Assembly (NCBI GenBank): GCA_007693915.1
Contig: RECS01000163.1
Coordinates: 1-64,000 of the forward strand
DNA length: 64,000 nucleotides
Direction: 5' to 3'
DNA from: Saprospirales bacterium
Lineage (GTDB): Bacteria; Bacteroidota; Bacteroidia; Chitinophagales; Saprospiraceae
Position numbers and translations under genes: made by a program. The notes beneath the pieces were generated by a model that saw nothing but the letters and a program-made list of their open reading frames with translations, was not told the origin of the DNA and did not search any database. Below, piece by piece: positions 54,668-63,986 of this stretch; the stretch's first letter is position 1; the number at the start of each line of letters is the position of its first letter.

Positions 54668-56338
54668 ATGGAATGGTTAAGTACTTTAGCACAGGAACCT
54701 TTTTTTGAATTTGCCATAATTCTTGCTTTGGCAGCAATCCTCGGTGGTATTGGGCAATTGCTAAAACAACCCCTGATTGTAATGTTTATAGCTTTGGGGA
54801 TTATAGTCGGACCAGGAGTCTTGGATGTGGTTCAATCAGAGGAGAATATTCACCTCTTAGCTGAGATTGGAATAGCCATTCTGCTTTTTATTGTTGGTCT
54901 TAAGCTGGATTTGCGATTGATAAAATCGACGGGAAAGATTGCCCTTTTCACAGGTCTGGGTCAAGTGCTTTTTACCTCTGTAGTAGGTTATGCTATTGGA
55001 ATATTGCTGGGATTTAGCCCCCTTCATAGTTTTTACATAGCAGTTGCCCTTACCTTTTCAAGTACCATTATTATCGTAAAGTTACTTTCCGATAAGAAAG
55101 AGATAGATTCCCTTCATGGACAAATTGCCATAGGCTTTTTAATCGTCCAGGATATTGTAGTTATTCTGGTGATGATTGTGCTTTCAGCCATGGGCACCGG
55201 GGCTGAAACCTCAGTAACAGAAGATGTAATCAGGACAATTCTATACAGTATTTTACTGGTTGTTTTGACCATTGTCAGCATGCGATTTATCCTTCCAAAA
55301 GTTAGTTTTTTCCTTGCTAGATCAACTGAGCTTCTATCTCTATTTGCTATTGCATGGGCCATCGCCCTTGCAGCATTAAGTGACTATATAGGATTTAGTG
55401 CGGAAGTAGGCGCATTTCTTGCCGGCGTCAGTTTGGCATCATCACCTTTTAGAGATTCAATTGGAACGAGGTTGGTCAGCTTAAGAGATTTTCTATTGCT
55501 ATTTTTCTTTGTGCATCTCGGATCCAATTTGGATTTAAGTATTATAGGTCAACAAATACCAGCTGCACTTCTTTTCTCTGTATTTGTATTGGTTGGGAAT
55601 CCCATCATTGTATTGGTGATTATGGGAAGAATGGGGTACAGAAAAAGAACTGCCTTTCTTGCTGGTTTGACGGTTGCTCAAATCAGTGAGTTTTCTCTGA
55701 TTTTTGCCGGTCTCGGCCTTCAAATCGGTCATATCAATGAAGAGATAGTTGGACTCATTACTCTGGTGGGTTTGATTACCATAGCCCTCTCGACCTACTT
55801 GATTTTGTATTCGCATCAGATTTATAATTACATTCATCCGCTGTTGAGTATTTTTGAAAAAAAGGATCCATTTCAGGATGCGAAGGCAAAATTGAAAGAA
55901 AAGCGAAATTACGATGTTGTCATTATTGGGCTTGGTAGATTCGGGAGTAAAGTTGCAAGTTCCCTTGACCATCACCCGGAAATTTCTTACATGGGGGTAG
56001 ATTTTGATCCTGAGACTATCAAAAAATATCAGAAAAAAGGAAAAACAATTCTTTATGGTGATATTGATGACCCGGATATTCTTGAAATTATTCCGTATGA
56101 AAATGCCAAGCTCATTCTAAGCACTATTCCTAATATTGATGAATCCATGCGCTTTGTCAGATCTTTAAAAAGAGAAGGATACAATGGGCGAGTTTATCTT
56201 ACTGCTATGCAAGAAAAGGAAGTTGCACTACTACAAAAATGTGGAGCGGATGAGGTTTTGTATCCTCATAAAATGGCTGCAGAAAACTTTTACAATTACT
56301 ACATCAAAAAAATGGATGATTTGGATACCTCCTACTGA
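54668..56338 (+). CDS. Monovalent cation:proton antiporter, CPA2 family with TrkA-N domain
   Basis: 556-residue inner-membrane antiporter similar to KefB/KefC and YbaL. About 11-13 hydrophobic helices fill residues 10-390. The ion-path segments FSAEVGAFLAGVSLASSPF and LTFSSTIIIVKLLSD are typical CPA2. After a short charged linker (about 400-420) comes a cytoplasmic TrkA-N/Rossmann domain (about 420-545): VVIIGLGRFGSKVASSL and GDIDDPDILEII, which binds NAD(H) or another nucleotide to gate the channel in relatives. Potassium or sodium exchange is likely, but the ion cannot be decided. It follows a terminator and is 27 bases before the DinB-like gene, so the two may share a message. Confidence 0.9.
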   Translation: MEWLSTLAQEPFFEFAIILALAAILGGIGQLLKQPLIVMFIALGIIVGPGVLDVVQSEENIHLLAEIGIAILLFIVGLKLDLRLIKSTGKIALFTGLGQVLFTSVVGYAIGILLGFSPLHSFYIAVALTFSSTIIIVKLLSDKKEIDSLHGQIAIGFLIVQDIVVILVMIVLSAMGTGAETSVTEDVIRTILYSILLVVLTIVSMRFILPKVSFFLARSTELLSLFAIAWAIALAALSDYIGFSAEVGAFLAGVSLASSPFRDSIGTRLVSLRDFLLLFFFVHLGSNLDLSIIGQQIPAALLFSVFVLVGNPIIVLVIMGRMGYRKRTAFLAGLTVAQISEFSLIFAGLGLQIGHINEEIVGLITLVGLITIALSTYLILYSHQIYNYIHPLLSIFEKKDPFQDAKAKLKEKRNYDVVIIGLGRFGSKVASSLDHHPEISYMGVDFDPETIKKYQKKGKTILYGDIDDPDILEIIPYENAKLILSTIPNIDESMRFVRSLKREGYNGRVYLTAMQEKEVALLQKCGADEVLYPHKMAAENFYNYYIKKMDDLDTSY

Positions 56339-56365
56339 TGTCTTTTTTAACTAAGTTTTATTTCT

Positions 56366-56881
56366 ATGAAAACCATTTATATTTTTTCTTTTTGCCTCCT
56401 TTACCTATTTTCATGCATAAACCTATCTGCACAATATTTGAACGAGGTGATAACAAAATGGGAAAATGCCACTTCATACACTTTGGATATAGCCGATTTG
56501 ATGCCTGCTGAGCATTATGAGTATCGACCAACCCCTGAAATAATGAGTTTCGCAGAACAATTGCTACACATGACTGCCAATATGAATTGGTTGGGCAATA
56601 GCTACCTCAATGCCAATTCTCATTCTGTGAGTGAACTAGATTCTGTTAGCGGGAAAGAAGATATTCTGACTGTTCTGAATGAGGGCTTTGAAAATGCAGT
56701 GATGGCCTTTAAAAATATTTCCATAGAGGAGCTTGATGATGAAGTCGAGTTCTTTGCCGGTCCTATGACAAAAAGACAAATAATCCATTTGATGAACGAT
56801 CATTTAACTCATCATAGAGGGCAGCTGATAATTTATTTGAGAATGAAAGGAATTAAGCCACCGCGGTATGTTGGTTGGTAA
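56366..56881 (+). CDS. DinB-like (four-helix YfiT/DinB superfamily) exported protein
   Basis: 171 residues. The N-terminus MKTIYIFSFCLLYLFSCINLSAQ is a signal peptide; FSC could also be a lipobox, making it a possible lipoprotein. The rest is a DinB-type four-helix bundle. Metal ligands are visible as His in EQLLHMTANMNWLG (near residue 70) and HLMNDHLTHHRGQLIIYLRM (near 145-160, the conserved HxxHHRGQ region). DinB members use a metal for thiol-dependent transferase or unknown reactions. Export of a DinB-fold protein is typical of Bacteroidota. It lies 27 bases after the antiporter and is convergent with the MerR gene. Confidence 0.87.
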   Translation: MKTIYIFSFCLLYLFSCINLSAQYLNEVITKWENATSYTLDIADLMPAEHYEYRPTPEIMSFAEQLLHMTANMNWLGNSYLNANSHSVSELDSVSGKEDILTVLNEGFENAVMAFKNISIEELDDEVEFFAGPMTKRQIIHLMNDHLTHHRGQLIIYLRMKGIKPPRYVGW

Positions 56882-56892
56882 GTTCAATATGT

Positions 56893-57825
56893 CTAGGCAT
56901 GCATTTGTCTATACTCCCGGAAGCCCTTATTCTGCTTTTTTTTTAATGCATCTAAAAACTCCATTAAGTCTATCATACTAGAAAGAACTTTAGTGTTATC
57001 CGGTATATCGTAATTTTGAATAGCAGCCTGATATCCTGAAAGTAAGATTTGTGACTGAGGAAACAATTTATTCTTTTCAGCTAGATAAGTGTGAAGATCA
57101 ATTTTAGTAGCAGCTTCATTCAGCATAGTAAAAATATAGGTAGGTTTATGGATCTTCCAAGCATCCTGTACATCAAAAAGCGTAATATTATTTCCAAGGT
57201 TTATTACGCGGAAGCCCCGCGATAGTATCATATAATGGATAAAAAGAAAACTTAGCTCTTGTGATTCTCCTTCCGGCATATAAATGAGAAACTTTTCTGA
57301 GTTTTTGTAAGTGCTCGGGTTGATTTTGTCAATAGCAGAAATCAGTTTTTGCCTGATCAAAAGTGTAATAAAATTTTCCATAGCCGGTTTGATGGTACCC
57401 GCAAGCCAAAGAACCCCAATTTTATCCAATAACGGAAATAGCAATTGAATGGTAGTATTCTCCATGCCTTTCTCACGAATACTTTTATCAACAAGACTAT
57501 TAAACTTTACCTCATCCAGATCAATCATAGCAAGTGTAAGGGCATCGATAATATTGTCCCTCCTACCTTCCTTTGATGCAGTAAGTTGGCTGACTATAAT
57601 TTCCATTTCATCGCGATCCATTTCTGCTATTCGGGAAATTTTATACCCATTTTTATTGAGCAGGACGACATTCATAAGTAGTCTCAAATCTTCGTCACTG
57701 TAGTAGCGTATATTAGTTGGAGTCCGCTGAGGTTCAATTAGATTGTACCTTTTTTCCCATATCCTGATAGTATGAGTTTTTATACCGGTAAGTCGTTCTA
57801 GATCGCTAATTGAATATACTGCCAT
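56893..57825 (-). CDS. MerR family regulator with degenerate B12-binding-like C-terminus
   Basis: 310 residues. The N-terminal MerR winged helix is clear: YSISDLERLTGIKTHTIRIWEKRYNLIEPQRT (residues 4-35) then IRYYSDEDLRLL. The C-terminal ~215 residues follow the helical plus Rossmann layout of CarH/LitR photoreceptors. However, the W-(x)n-EH motif reads LWLAGTIKPAMENF, with Asn in place of His, and no DxHxxG appears in the last ~110 residues. Cobalamin sensing is therefore unlikely or altered. Such proteins often control carotenoid or light-response genes in Bacteroidota; the target here is unknown. Divergent from bshA by about 200 bases. Confidence 0.85.
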   Translation of the reverse strand: MAVYSISDLERLTGIKTHTIRIWEKRYNLIEPQRTPTNIRYYSDEDLRLLMNVVLLNKNGYKISRIAEMDRDEMEIIVSQLTASKEGRRDNIIDALTLAMIDLDEVKFNSLVDKSIREKGMENTTIQLLFPLLDKIGVLWLAGTIKPAMENFITLLIRQKLISAIDKINPSTYKNSEKFLIYMPEGESQELSFLFIHYMILSRGFRVINLGNNITLFDVQDAWKIHKPTYIFTMLNEAATKIDLHTYLAEKNKLFPQSQILLSGYQAAIQNYDIPDNTKVLSSMIDLMEFLDALKKKQNKGFREYRQMHA

Positions 57826-58029
57826 TAAATTTTAATACCTGTCCATTTAGTTAAAGGTCATAAACAAATAATTGTTCATTATGTTTTAAAGCAAAGTTTC
57901 AGAAGTGTTGACAATGCTTCGAATTAATTAGTAGCTTATTTTTGCTACTTGCTTTTTGGATTAAAATAAAAAAACTATCATTGATAAGGGTTCTGACTAT
58001 CAACTTTCAGGCTTTTAAAAAAATATAAG

Positions 58030-59175
58030 ATGAAAATAGGAATTGTTTGCTACCCAACCTACGGAGGAAGTGGAGTTGTTGCTACAGAATTAGGTATTCA
58101 GCTCGCTCATAAAGGTTTCGAAGTTCATTTTATTACCTATAGAAGACCTGCACGATTGACCGGTTTTCAAAAAAATATTTTCTATCACGAAGTCAATCCT
58201 GTTGACTACCCATTATTTGAATACCCACCTTATGATTCTGCACTAGCCAGCAAACTGGTAGATGTAGTTACTTATGAAAAACTGGATTTGCTCCATGTTC
58301 ATTATGCCATCCCACATGCCACCGTCGGATACCTGGCAAAAATGATATTGAAGTCGCGTGGAATGCATATTCCTGTAATTACAACCTTGCACGGCACTGA
58401 CATCACCCTGGTAGGAAATGATCCTTCATATGCCCCTGCTGTCGAGTTTGGAATCAATGAATCTGATGGGGTTACAGCAGTTTCAGAACATTTAAAACAA
58501 AGTACTCTGGATCAATTTTCCGTAAAAACAGAAATTAAGGTTATTCCAAACTTCATCGATTTGAAGAGATTTAACCGAAAAAATAAGTCTCACTTCAAAA
58601 AGGCCATATCTCCGGACGGTGAATTCATCATCATGCATACTTCTAATTTTAGGAAAGTTAAAAGAGTAGATAATGTAGTAAGGGTATTTCATGGAATTCA
58701 AAAAATTTACCCTTCTAAGCTTTTACTCGTGGGTGATGGTCCCGAAAGAATCAATATGGAAAACTTGTGCAGAGAGTTGAAAATCTGCCAGGATGTCCGC
58801 TTCCTTGGAAAACAGGATGCCATTGAAGAGTTGTTGGCTGTTTCTGATTTATTTATTTTGCCCTCAGAATCCGAAAGTTTTGGATTGGCTGCTTTGGAGG
58901 CTCTTGCTTGTGAGGTACCTGTAATATCTTCAGATGTCGGTGGTTTACCTGAAGTAGTTAAAGATGGCTACTGTGGCTTTCTTAAACAACCGGATGATAC
59001 TGATGGCATGATTAAAGCAGGTCTTTCTCTACTGAGCAATCCTGATCAATTGGAAACTTTTCGAAAAAATGCACGTAAACAAGCTGAAGAATTTGAAATC
59101 AGCAAAATCATTCCGGAATATGAAGCTTACTATCATTCGGTTTTAGAAAAAACGAGCTTGGCAAATACTATTTAA
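58030..59175 (+). CDS. bshA: N-acetyl-alpha-D-glucosaminyl L-malate synthase
   Basis: First enzyme of bacillithiol synthesis: a GT4 glycosyltransferase joining UDP-N-acetylglucosamine and L-malate. MKIGIVCYPTYGGSGVVATELG is the near-invariant BshA N-terminus. LHVHYAIPHATVGYLAKM, TLHGTDITLVGNDPSY and VIPNFIDLKRF follow. The C-terminal GT-B half has LLVGDGPERINME and the donor-site SESESFGLAALEALACEVPVI (near residue 280). 381 residues, full length. Its presence implies bacillithiol as a low-molecular-weight thiol, in line with many Bacteroidota. The bshB and bshC genes are not in the window. Its last 8 bases overlap the converging PorZ-like gene. Confidence 0.95.
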   Translation: MKIGIVCYPTYGGSGVVATELGIQLAHKGFEVHFITYRRPARLTGFQKNIFYHEVNPVDYPLFEYPPYDSALASKLVDVVTYEKLDLLHVHYAIPHATVGYLAKMILKSRGMHIPVITTLHGTDITLVGNDPSYAPAVEFGINESDGVTAVSEHLKQSTLDQFSVKTEIKVIPNFIDLKRFNRKNKSHFKKAISPDGEFIIMHTSNFRKVKRVDNVVRVFHGIQKIYPSKLLLVGDGPERINMENLCRELKICQDVRFLGKQDAIEELLAVSDLFILPSESESFGLAALEALACEVPVISSDVGGLPEVVKDGYCGFLKQPDDTDGMIKAGLSLLSNPDQLETFRKNARKQAEEFEISKIIPEYEAYYHSVLEKTSLANTI

Positions 59176-61495
59176 CTACCATTATCCTACCCACCAAACC
59201 TTCGGGACTACTAAAAGCGGTGCCGCTTGTTGTGGCATAAACCATATAGACTCCAGAAACTACGTTCCTGCCCTCAAGATCTCGACCGTGCCATATGGCT
59301 TGTCCCCCGTTGGCAATTGTTTCAAATACCAAATTACCTTTGATGTCTGTAATTTTCACTCTCGCATCCCTGGCTAAACCTTTTATGGCAATTGGACCAT
59401 CGTAATCCGGTCTTACAGGATTGGGAAAAATATGTGCCTCACTTTCATGAGTAGTTCCTCCTTTTACAGCATCTGTTCTTACAGACATAATTCCGCGTGC
59501 AGTTCCTATAAAAACCTCCCCAGTGCGATCATTTATAGCAATGCTGATGATATTATTATCTATAAGCGGGCTATTGCTCATGTCAAAAAAAGCAACTTGC
59601 TCATCTCCACTTGCAGATTGAACAAAAACTCCATTGGTTGTTCCGAACCATTTTCTGTTGGCACCATCCACAGCTATAGTCTGAACTCTTTCACCCTCTA
59701 AAAGTTCAGCTAAAAAGCCCTCTACCTCAACCCTTCTTCGACTTCCCGGACAGTTGCCATCAAACACCTGACTGGTGCAATCGAATACAACAACTCCATC
59801 CGTGGTTCCCACCCATACACTTCCATTCAGGTCTGTTTTTACACTGAGTACTTGATTGTTAGGCAAGTTACTATTCCCGGAGGTCAAAACAGCAATCCGC
59901 TCATCTCCGGGATTATCTAAATCCCCCTCATCAAAGACCACCAAACCCGCTCCTCCGTCTCTTACGGCTGCCCATTTATAACCATTGAAATCAACATCTA
60001 ATTGAGTAAGCAGCTTAAAATTGGGAATGTCAAAATTATAACAATTTCCCTCATTATCAAACATGACCAGCGGAGTTAAAGCACCGTCATTGGTAACCCA
60101 TAACCTATTGAGTTGATCAAAGGCCATACCGGATATGCGCTCCCTTAGATTTTCAGGGACAAAATAATCGAGACAAGAATTTTCACGATCGTATATGGTA
60201 ATTTTATCTCCATCTACTTCAATCAGCCCTCTCCAGAATGTGCCGATATAAAGTTTTCCATTAGTTGGATGTGCTTTTATCTGAAAAAAGTCAAACATAT
60301 CAGGATTCCGGAACTCAGGCGTATTGAATAAGTTACTGGCAGACCACCTTCCGTCTTTATATGTAAAATACCCATCCCTTCGGAATTGGTATAGATAATT
60401 GTTTCGAACACCTCCAGATGCAACATATAAAACATCCTCAAAGACATCCATATCAGTAACATTTGCTGAATACGGACTGTTGGGATAAAATTTAGAGCAA
60501 TCCCTGTCAATACCCCGTGCATACCTCACATCATTAAATTCATCTGCTACAAACATCCAGCCATCGGATTTTATCTCAATATTATTGATTACATTGATAC
60601 AACCGGATGAAACCTCTGTCAAGTTGCCATCAGGAGTGAAAATCATCGCCCTTCCCTTACTGCAACCTTCCAAACAATTCCATCCCACAACTAGGTGGTT
60701 ATGAGTGACATTGAAAAACCTAGGGCTAAATCCAGGCTCAGTCAAATAAAGTACAATTTCTTCACCATCGTACTGATAAACGTCTTCATCGGCACCAAAA
60801 TACAATGCATTTTGATACACAGTATTGGAAATGGACAAATAGTTGTTGGTTGGAAGACCAAACTGACTGCCAATTTTTTCCCAGGCAGTAAAATTCTGAT
60901 GGTTAAAGTTGTTGACAGGAGCTCTGTAAAGGCCATTGGATGTAGACATGTAGTAATTATCTTTCCATTGTGACAATTGAAACACTTCAGCATTGGTGAT
61001 GATGGTAAAACCAAAAGACATGGATTCCAGATCGAATTGTACCAATCCAAAATTACAACTGAAGTAGATGCTATTACCTTCCCCGAAACTTACTTGATTA
61101 ATGTTTCTCTCTCCGGCAATGATATTGCTGGTCTTAATATCAGAAAGATTAATAATCCTGTCTTTAAATATGAGATCAACATTTGCATTTCGATAAACTA
61201 CCACCAACACCTCCCATTTCTCATTATATCGCAGAATAAAAGGCTCTGCATCGCTTAATCCTTCAACACGCGTGATGAATTCAAATTCCCAAATATTTTC
61301 AGCAGGCACCTTCATTAGTCCATATCGGGCTGCATAATAAACATCGTCACCAATGATAGCCACATCCTTTCCAACATTAAATGGCAGATGAGACTTCCAA
61401 CCCCCAATTGGTATCTCCTGCTGAGCAGTTATTTGCAACTGAATGCCAAACAGGAAAACAATTAAAGCAATAAAATTGATAAAAAATGCGTGCAT
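59168..61495 (-). CDS. PorZ-like T9SS protein (two-propeller, type A-like tail)
   Basis: 775 residues. After a signal peptide (…FLFGIQLQITAQ) comes IGGWKSHLPFNVGKDVAIIGDDVYYAARYGLMKV, the typical PorZ N-terminus, then two beta-propellers. The second shows two-component-regulator-propeller blades: SVKTDLNGSVWVGTTDGVVVFD, IAVDGANRKWFGTTNGVFV. The C-terminus HIFPNPVRPDYDGPIAIKG...GVYMVYATTSG is a T9SS-type domain ending RIMVVK. In Porphyromonas, PorZ is part of the attachment complex that delivers anionic LPS to cargo; the same job here is homology-based. Overlaps bshA by 8 bases at the 3' end. Confidence 0.82.
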   Translation of the reverse strand: MHAFFINFIALIVFLFGIQLQITAQQEIPIGGWKSHLPFNVGKDVAIIGDDVYYAARYGLMKVPAENIWEFEFITRVEGLSDAEPFILRYNEKWEVLVVVYRNANVDLIFKDRIINLSDIKTSNIIAGERNINQVSFGEGNSIYFSCNFGLVQFDLESMSFGFTIITNAEVFQLSQWKDNYYMSTSNGLYRAPVNNFNHQNFTAWEKIGSQFGLPTNNYLSISNTVYQNALYFGADEDVYQYDGEEIVLYLTEPGFSPRFFNVTHNHLVVGWNCLEGCSKGRAMIFTPDGNLTEVSSGCINVINNIEIKSDGWMFVADEFNDVRYARGIDRDCSKFYPNSPYSANVTDMDVFEDVLYVASGGVRNNYLYQFRRDGYFTYKDGRWSASNLFNTPEFRNPDMFDFFQIKAHPTNGKLYIGTFWRGLIEVDGDKITIYDRENSCLDYFVPENLRERISGMAFDQLNRLWVTNDGALTPLVMFDNEGNCYNFDIPNFKLLTQLDVDFNGYKWAAVRDGGAGLVVFDEGDLDNPGDERIAVLTSGNSNLPNNQVLSVKTDLNGSVWVGTTDGVVVFDCTSQVFDGNCPGSRRRVEVEGFLAELLEGERVQTIAVDGANRKWFGTTNGVFVQSASGDEQVAFFDMSNSPLIDNNIISIAINDRTGEVFIGTARGIMSVRTDAVKGGTTHESEAHIFPNPVRPDYDGPIAIKGLARDARVKITDIKGNLVFETIANGGQAIWHGRDLEGRNVVSGVYMVYATTSGTAFSSPEGLVGRIMVVK

Positions 61496-61593
61496 CTAAG
61501 CTGTTTTAAATCCTGAAAGTAAATTTCGGGTGATCTCATAAATAGTTGAATAATGAACGGAAAAATCAGGACAGCATTACGCTTCTTATAAAA

Positions 61594-62535
61594 TTAACGA
61601 TCTCTATTTTTATTACGAATGCGACCTATCCACTTGTTTTGAAACTTCCTTGCTTCTCCTTTCCACCTGATCCAGTATAAACTCAACCATCCATATACCA
61701 GTGTGGTGAAAAAACTAAACAAACTGTACATGACTGCCACTAATGCCATTTCCTGAGAGCCCAAAAGAGACATTGCTACAAAAATTGCTAGGGCGCTATT
61801 TTGTAATCCCACCTCAATTCCTATAGTCACTTTTTCTTTGGAATTCAGACCGAAGAAGTTAGACATAAAAACTCCACCAAAATATCCACCCAAATTCAAG
61901 CTTAAAGCAGCCAGAAAAAGCAAAGGTTCACTGAATATGCTTATTGAGTCATCACCCTCAGAAGCAATAAAAACACCCAAAAAAACAATAAGCAATATAG
62001 CTGTCATTATGTATTTCAAGGCAGATTGAATGCGTTGCATGGCATTTTCAAAAAAATGGTTTAATGCCACACCTATTGCTACAGGCAGAATAACAGTCTT
62101 ACTAATCTCTTCCAATGTATTGTACCAAGGTAGCTCTATTGCTCTTACTTCACTTAAAAAAACTGCTTGTCCAAGGCTTACGAATAATGGTACAGTAAAC
62201 AAAATAAGCAGACTATTAACAGCAGTCATACTAACAGAAAGGGCTACTCTGCCATTGAGTATATAGGTAATGAGGTTGGAGGCGGTCCCTCCCGGACAAG
62301 CCGCCAGAATAATAATTCCCACTTTAAAAACCGGGTCAATGGGCCAAATAAAAGCCATCAAAAAAGCAAATGCCGGGAGAAAAATCATCTGTCCTCCAAG
62401 TCCAACTGAAATAGCCTTCGGTTGTCTGAAAATATTGGTAAAATTCTCCAGCCTCAGGCTGGTGCCAATACCCAGCATGATGAGAAAAATAGCCAACGGC
62501 AATATGTCATCTGAAAACAATTCGGGACTAAACAT
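61594..62535 (-). CDS. Bile acid:sodium symporter (BASS/SBF) family transporter
   Basis: 313 residues with about nine to ten hydrophobic helices. The BASS family is recognised by LIMLGIGTSLRLENFTNIFRQPKAI, IILAACPGGTASNLITYILNG (near residue 80, the sodium-binding crossover region) and VTIGIEVGLQNSALAIFVAM (near residue 230, second crossover). The basic tail GEARKFQNKWIGRIRNKNRDR faces the cytoplasm. Despite the name, bacterial members carry various organic acids, so the substrate should not be assumed to be bile acid. It is a single gene; neighbours do not reveal a substrate. Confidence 0.9.
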   Translation of the reverse strand: MFSPELFSDDILPLAIFLIMLGIGTSLRLENFTNIFRQPKAISVGLGGQMIFLPAFAFLMAFIWPIDPVFKVGIIILAACPGGTASNLITYILNGRVALSVSMTAVNSLLILFTVPLFVSLGQAVFLSEVRAIELPWYNTLEEISKTVILPVAIGVALNHFFENAMQRIQSALKYIMTAILLIVFLGVFIASEGDDSISIFSEPLLFLAALSLNLGGYFGGVFMSNFFGLNSKEKVTIGIEVGLQNSALAIFVAMSLLGSQEMALVAVMYSLFSFFTTLVYGWLSLYWIRWKGEARKFQNKWIGRIRNKNRDR

Positions 62536-62700
62536 GGAATATCTAATAAATTCTACTCAGCATTTTCTAATGAGCTGCGAATATACAAACGGTTTTGTTG
62601 TCGAATAGTTATTGAAAAAGCTTAAATGATCAAAAGTTATAAATCAAGCTTCCTTGCAAAAAATTACCAACCAATATAGACCATCTTTGTTAAACAAAAT

Positions 62701-63336
62701 ATGGAAATAAAGATATCCGATTTTGATCAAATGGAGCGGCTGTATCGCACTCAGTTGGTGAATTCACTTTGGGGATTTCGTCCGATTACACTTGTAGGGA
62801 CCACAGACAAATTAAAAAATCCAAACCTGGCAATTGTAAATAATCTACTACACATTGGTGCCAACCCACCTCTAGTGGGTATTTTGTTCCGGCCTCCTGT
62901 GGTAGAAAGACACAGCCTTGAAAATATAATAGAAACAGCTTATTTAAGCCTGAATCACATCACCAAATCCTTTTATCAAAAAGCACATCAGACATCTGCC
63001 AAATACGATCGCAATCAATCTGAATTTGAAGCTGTAGATATAGAAGCTGAATATAAGGAAGGGATTTCTGTACCCTTTGCAAAAGAAAGTCCGGTTAAGG
63101 TTTTGTTGGAGTTGGTGGACAGAAAGGACATTGAACTGAATGGAACTGTATTGATTATCGGTAAGGTAATTGAACTCTTTATTGATGAAAAACTTTTAAG
63201 CAAAGATGGTTTTATTCAGCACGAAAAGGCAGGAATAGTGACTTCTGTCGGTCTCGATGCATATTATGAAACCAAGCTCCTCAGCAGATTGAGTTACGCC
63301 CGACCGAATCAACCACCCCAAAAGTTAAATGTATAA
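62701..63336 (+). CDS. Flavin reductase family protein
   Basis: 211-residue split-barrel FMN-binding protein. The pattern YRTQLVNSLWGFRPITLVGT, followed by NLAIVNNLLHIGANPPLVGILFRPP (about residues 32-65), is the flavin reductase-like core. Related enzymes reduce or bind FMN and often work with a monooxygenase, but no oxygenase gene is adjacent. There is no N-terminal signal. A TAnnTTTG-like CATCTTTG lies about 12 bases before the ATG, implying a short leader. It ends 1 base before the TIGR03643 gene start and forms a clear pair with it. The exact electron donor is unknown. Confidence 0.85.
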   Translation: MEIKISDFDQMERLYRTQLVNSLWGFRPITLVGTTDKLKNPNLAIVNNLLHIGANPPLVGILFRPPVVERHSLENIIETAYLSLNHITKSFYQKAHQTSAKYDRNQSEFEAVDIEAEYKEGISVPFAKESPVKVLLELVDRKDIELNGTVLIIGKVIELFIDEKLLSKDGFIQHEKAGIVTSVGLDAYYETKLLSRLSYARPNQPPQKLNV

Positions 63337-63337
63337 T

Positions 63338-63604
63338 ATGCAATTAGACGAAAGAGATACCGACAGGATAATAGAAATGGCATGGGAAGATAGGACACCC
63401 TTTGATGCCATTGAAAGTCAGTTTGGCTTAAGCGAGAAAGAAGTCATAGTAATGATGCGAAGAGAAATGAAGCCTTCATCATTCAGACGTTGGAGGAAAA
63501 GGGTAAGTGGCAGAACTACTAAACACAGAAAAATGAGTCCCAATACCGGACTCAGGTTTAAATGCTCTCGTCAGAAGCATATTTCAGGGAATAAGGTGAC
63601 TTAA
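63338..63604 (+). CDS. TIGR03643/DUF2805 family small protein
   Basis: 88 residues from ATG 63338 (MQLDERDTDRIIEMAWEDRTPF); an alternative ATG three codons earlier (63329) overlaps the flavin reductase stop. The family signature DRIIEMAWEDRTPFDAIESQFG, SEKEVIVMMRREMKPSSFRRWRKRV is present in full and typically ends near residue 75. A short basic, helix-turn-helix-like protein conserved in marine bacteria. Its function is unknown, although the sequence suggests nucleic-acid binding. Its coupling to a flavin reductase may be a local arrangement. Confidence 0.85.
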   Translation: MQLDERDTDRIIEMAWEDRTPFDAIESQFGLSEKEVIVMMRREMKPSSFRRWRKRVSGRTTKHRKMSPNTGLRFKCSRQKHISGNKVT

Positions 63605-63700
63605 AATCAAAAGCTTTGTATCGTCATCTTGAGATGTGGATGAGAAGACTTTTTGGGAGGCTTTTTTATAAAAACAGATGATTAGACGAACTACAAAAAC

Positions 63701-63716
63701 AAGTAGTATATTACTT
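63701..63716. promoter_or_regulatory. Palindrome, candidate antitoxin operator
   Basis: AAGTAGTATATTACTT is a 16-base palindrome with one mismatched pair. It lies 26 bases before the antitoxin ATG. Ribbon-helix-helix antitoxins commonly bind such sites to repress their own operon. Assignment by position only. Confidence 0.4.
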
Positions 63717-63742
63717 AGGTATTACTTTCAAAATATGCCATT

Positions 63743-63986
63743 ATGGCTAAATCAATCTCTCTAAAAATAGATGAAGAAATCCTTAAGGATGCTGAAACCA
63801 AGATATCCCGATTAGGAGTGTCGAGAAATAGATACATCAATGATGCAGGTGGCTGCTTACAATAAAGCCCAGAAGAGGGCAGCGTTGGAAAAGAAAATAA
63901 AAATAGCTTCACATGCTGTTAGGGAATCGAGCATGGAGGTATTAGCTGAATTTGAAGCATTAGAGGATGATTATGAAGCGTTTTGA
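63743..63986 (+). pseudogene. Frameshifted ribbon-helix-helix type antitoxin (MazE-like)
   Basis: The frame starting at ATG 63743 reads MAKSISLKIDEEILKDAETK...NRYINDA then runs into GGCLQ-stop. In the next frame, from 63849, it continues seamlessly as VAAYNKAQKRAALEKKIKIASHAV...EDDYEAF to TGA at 63984-63986. Removing one G in gcaggtgg (63845-63852) restores a single 80-residue ribbon-helix-helix antitoxin. As read, the gene is broken by one extra base. A sequencing or assembly error is the main alternative. Confidence 0.75.

Noticed and set aside
63715-63912. 65-residue minus-strand ORF
   Set aside because: It is the complement of the antitoxin remnant, which gives a coherent protein on the plus strand.
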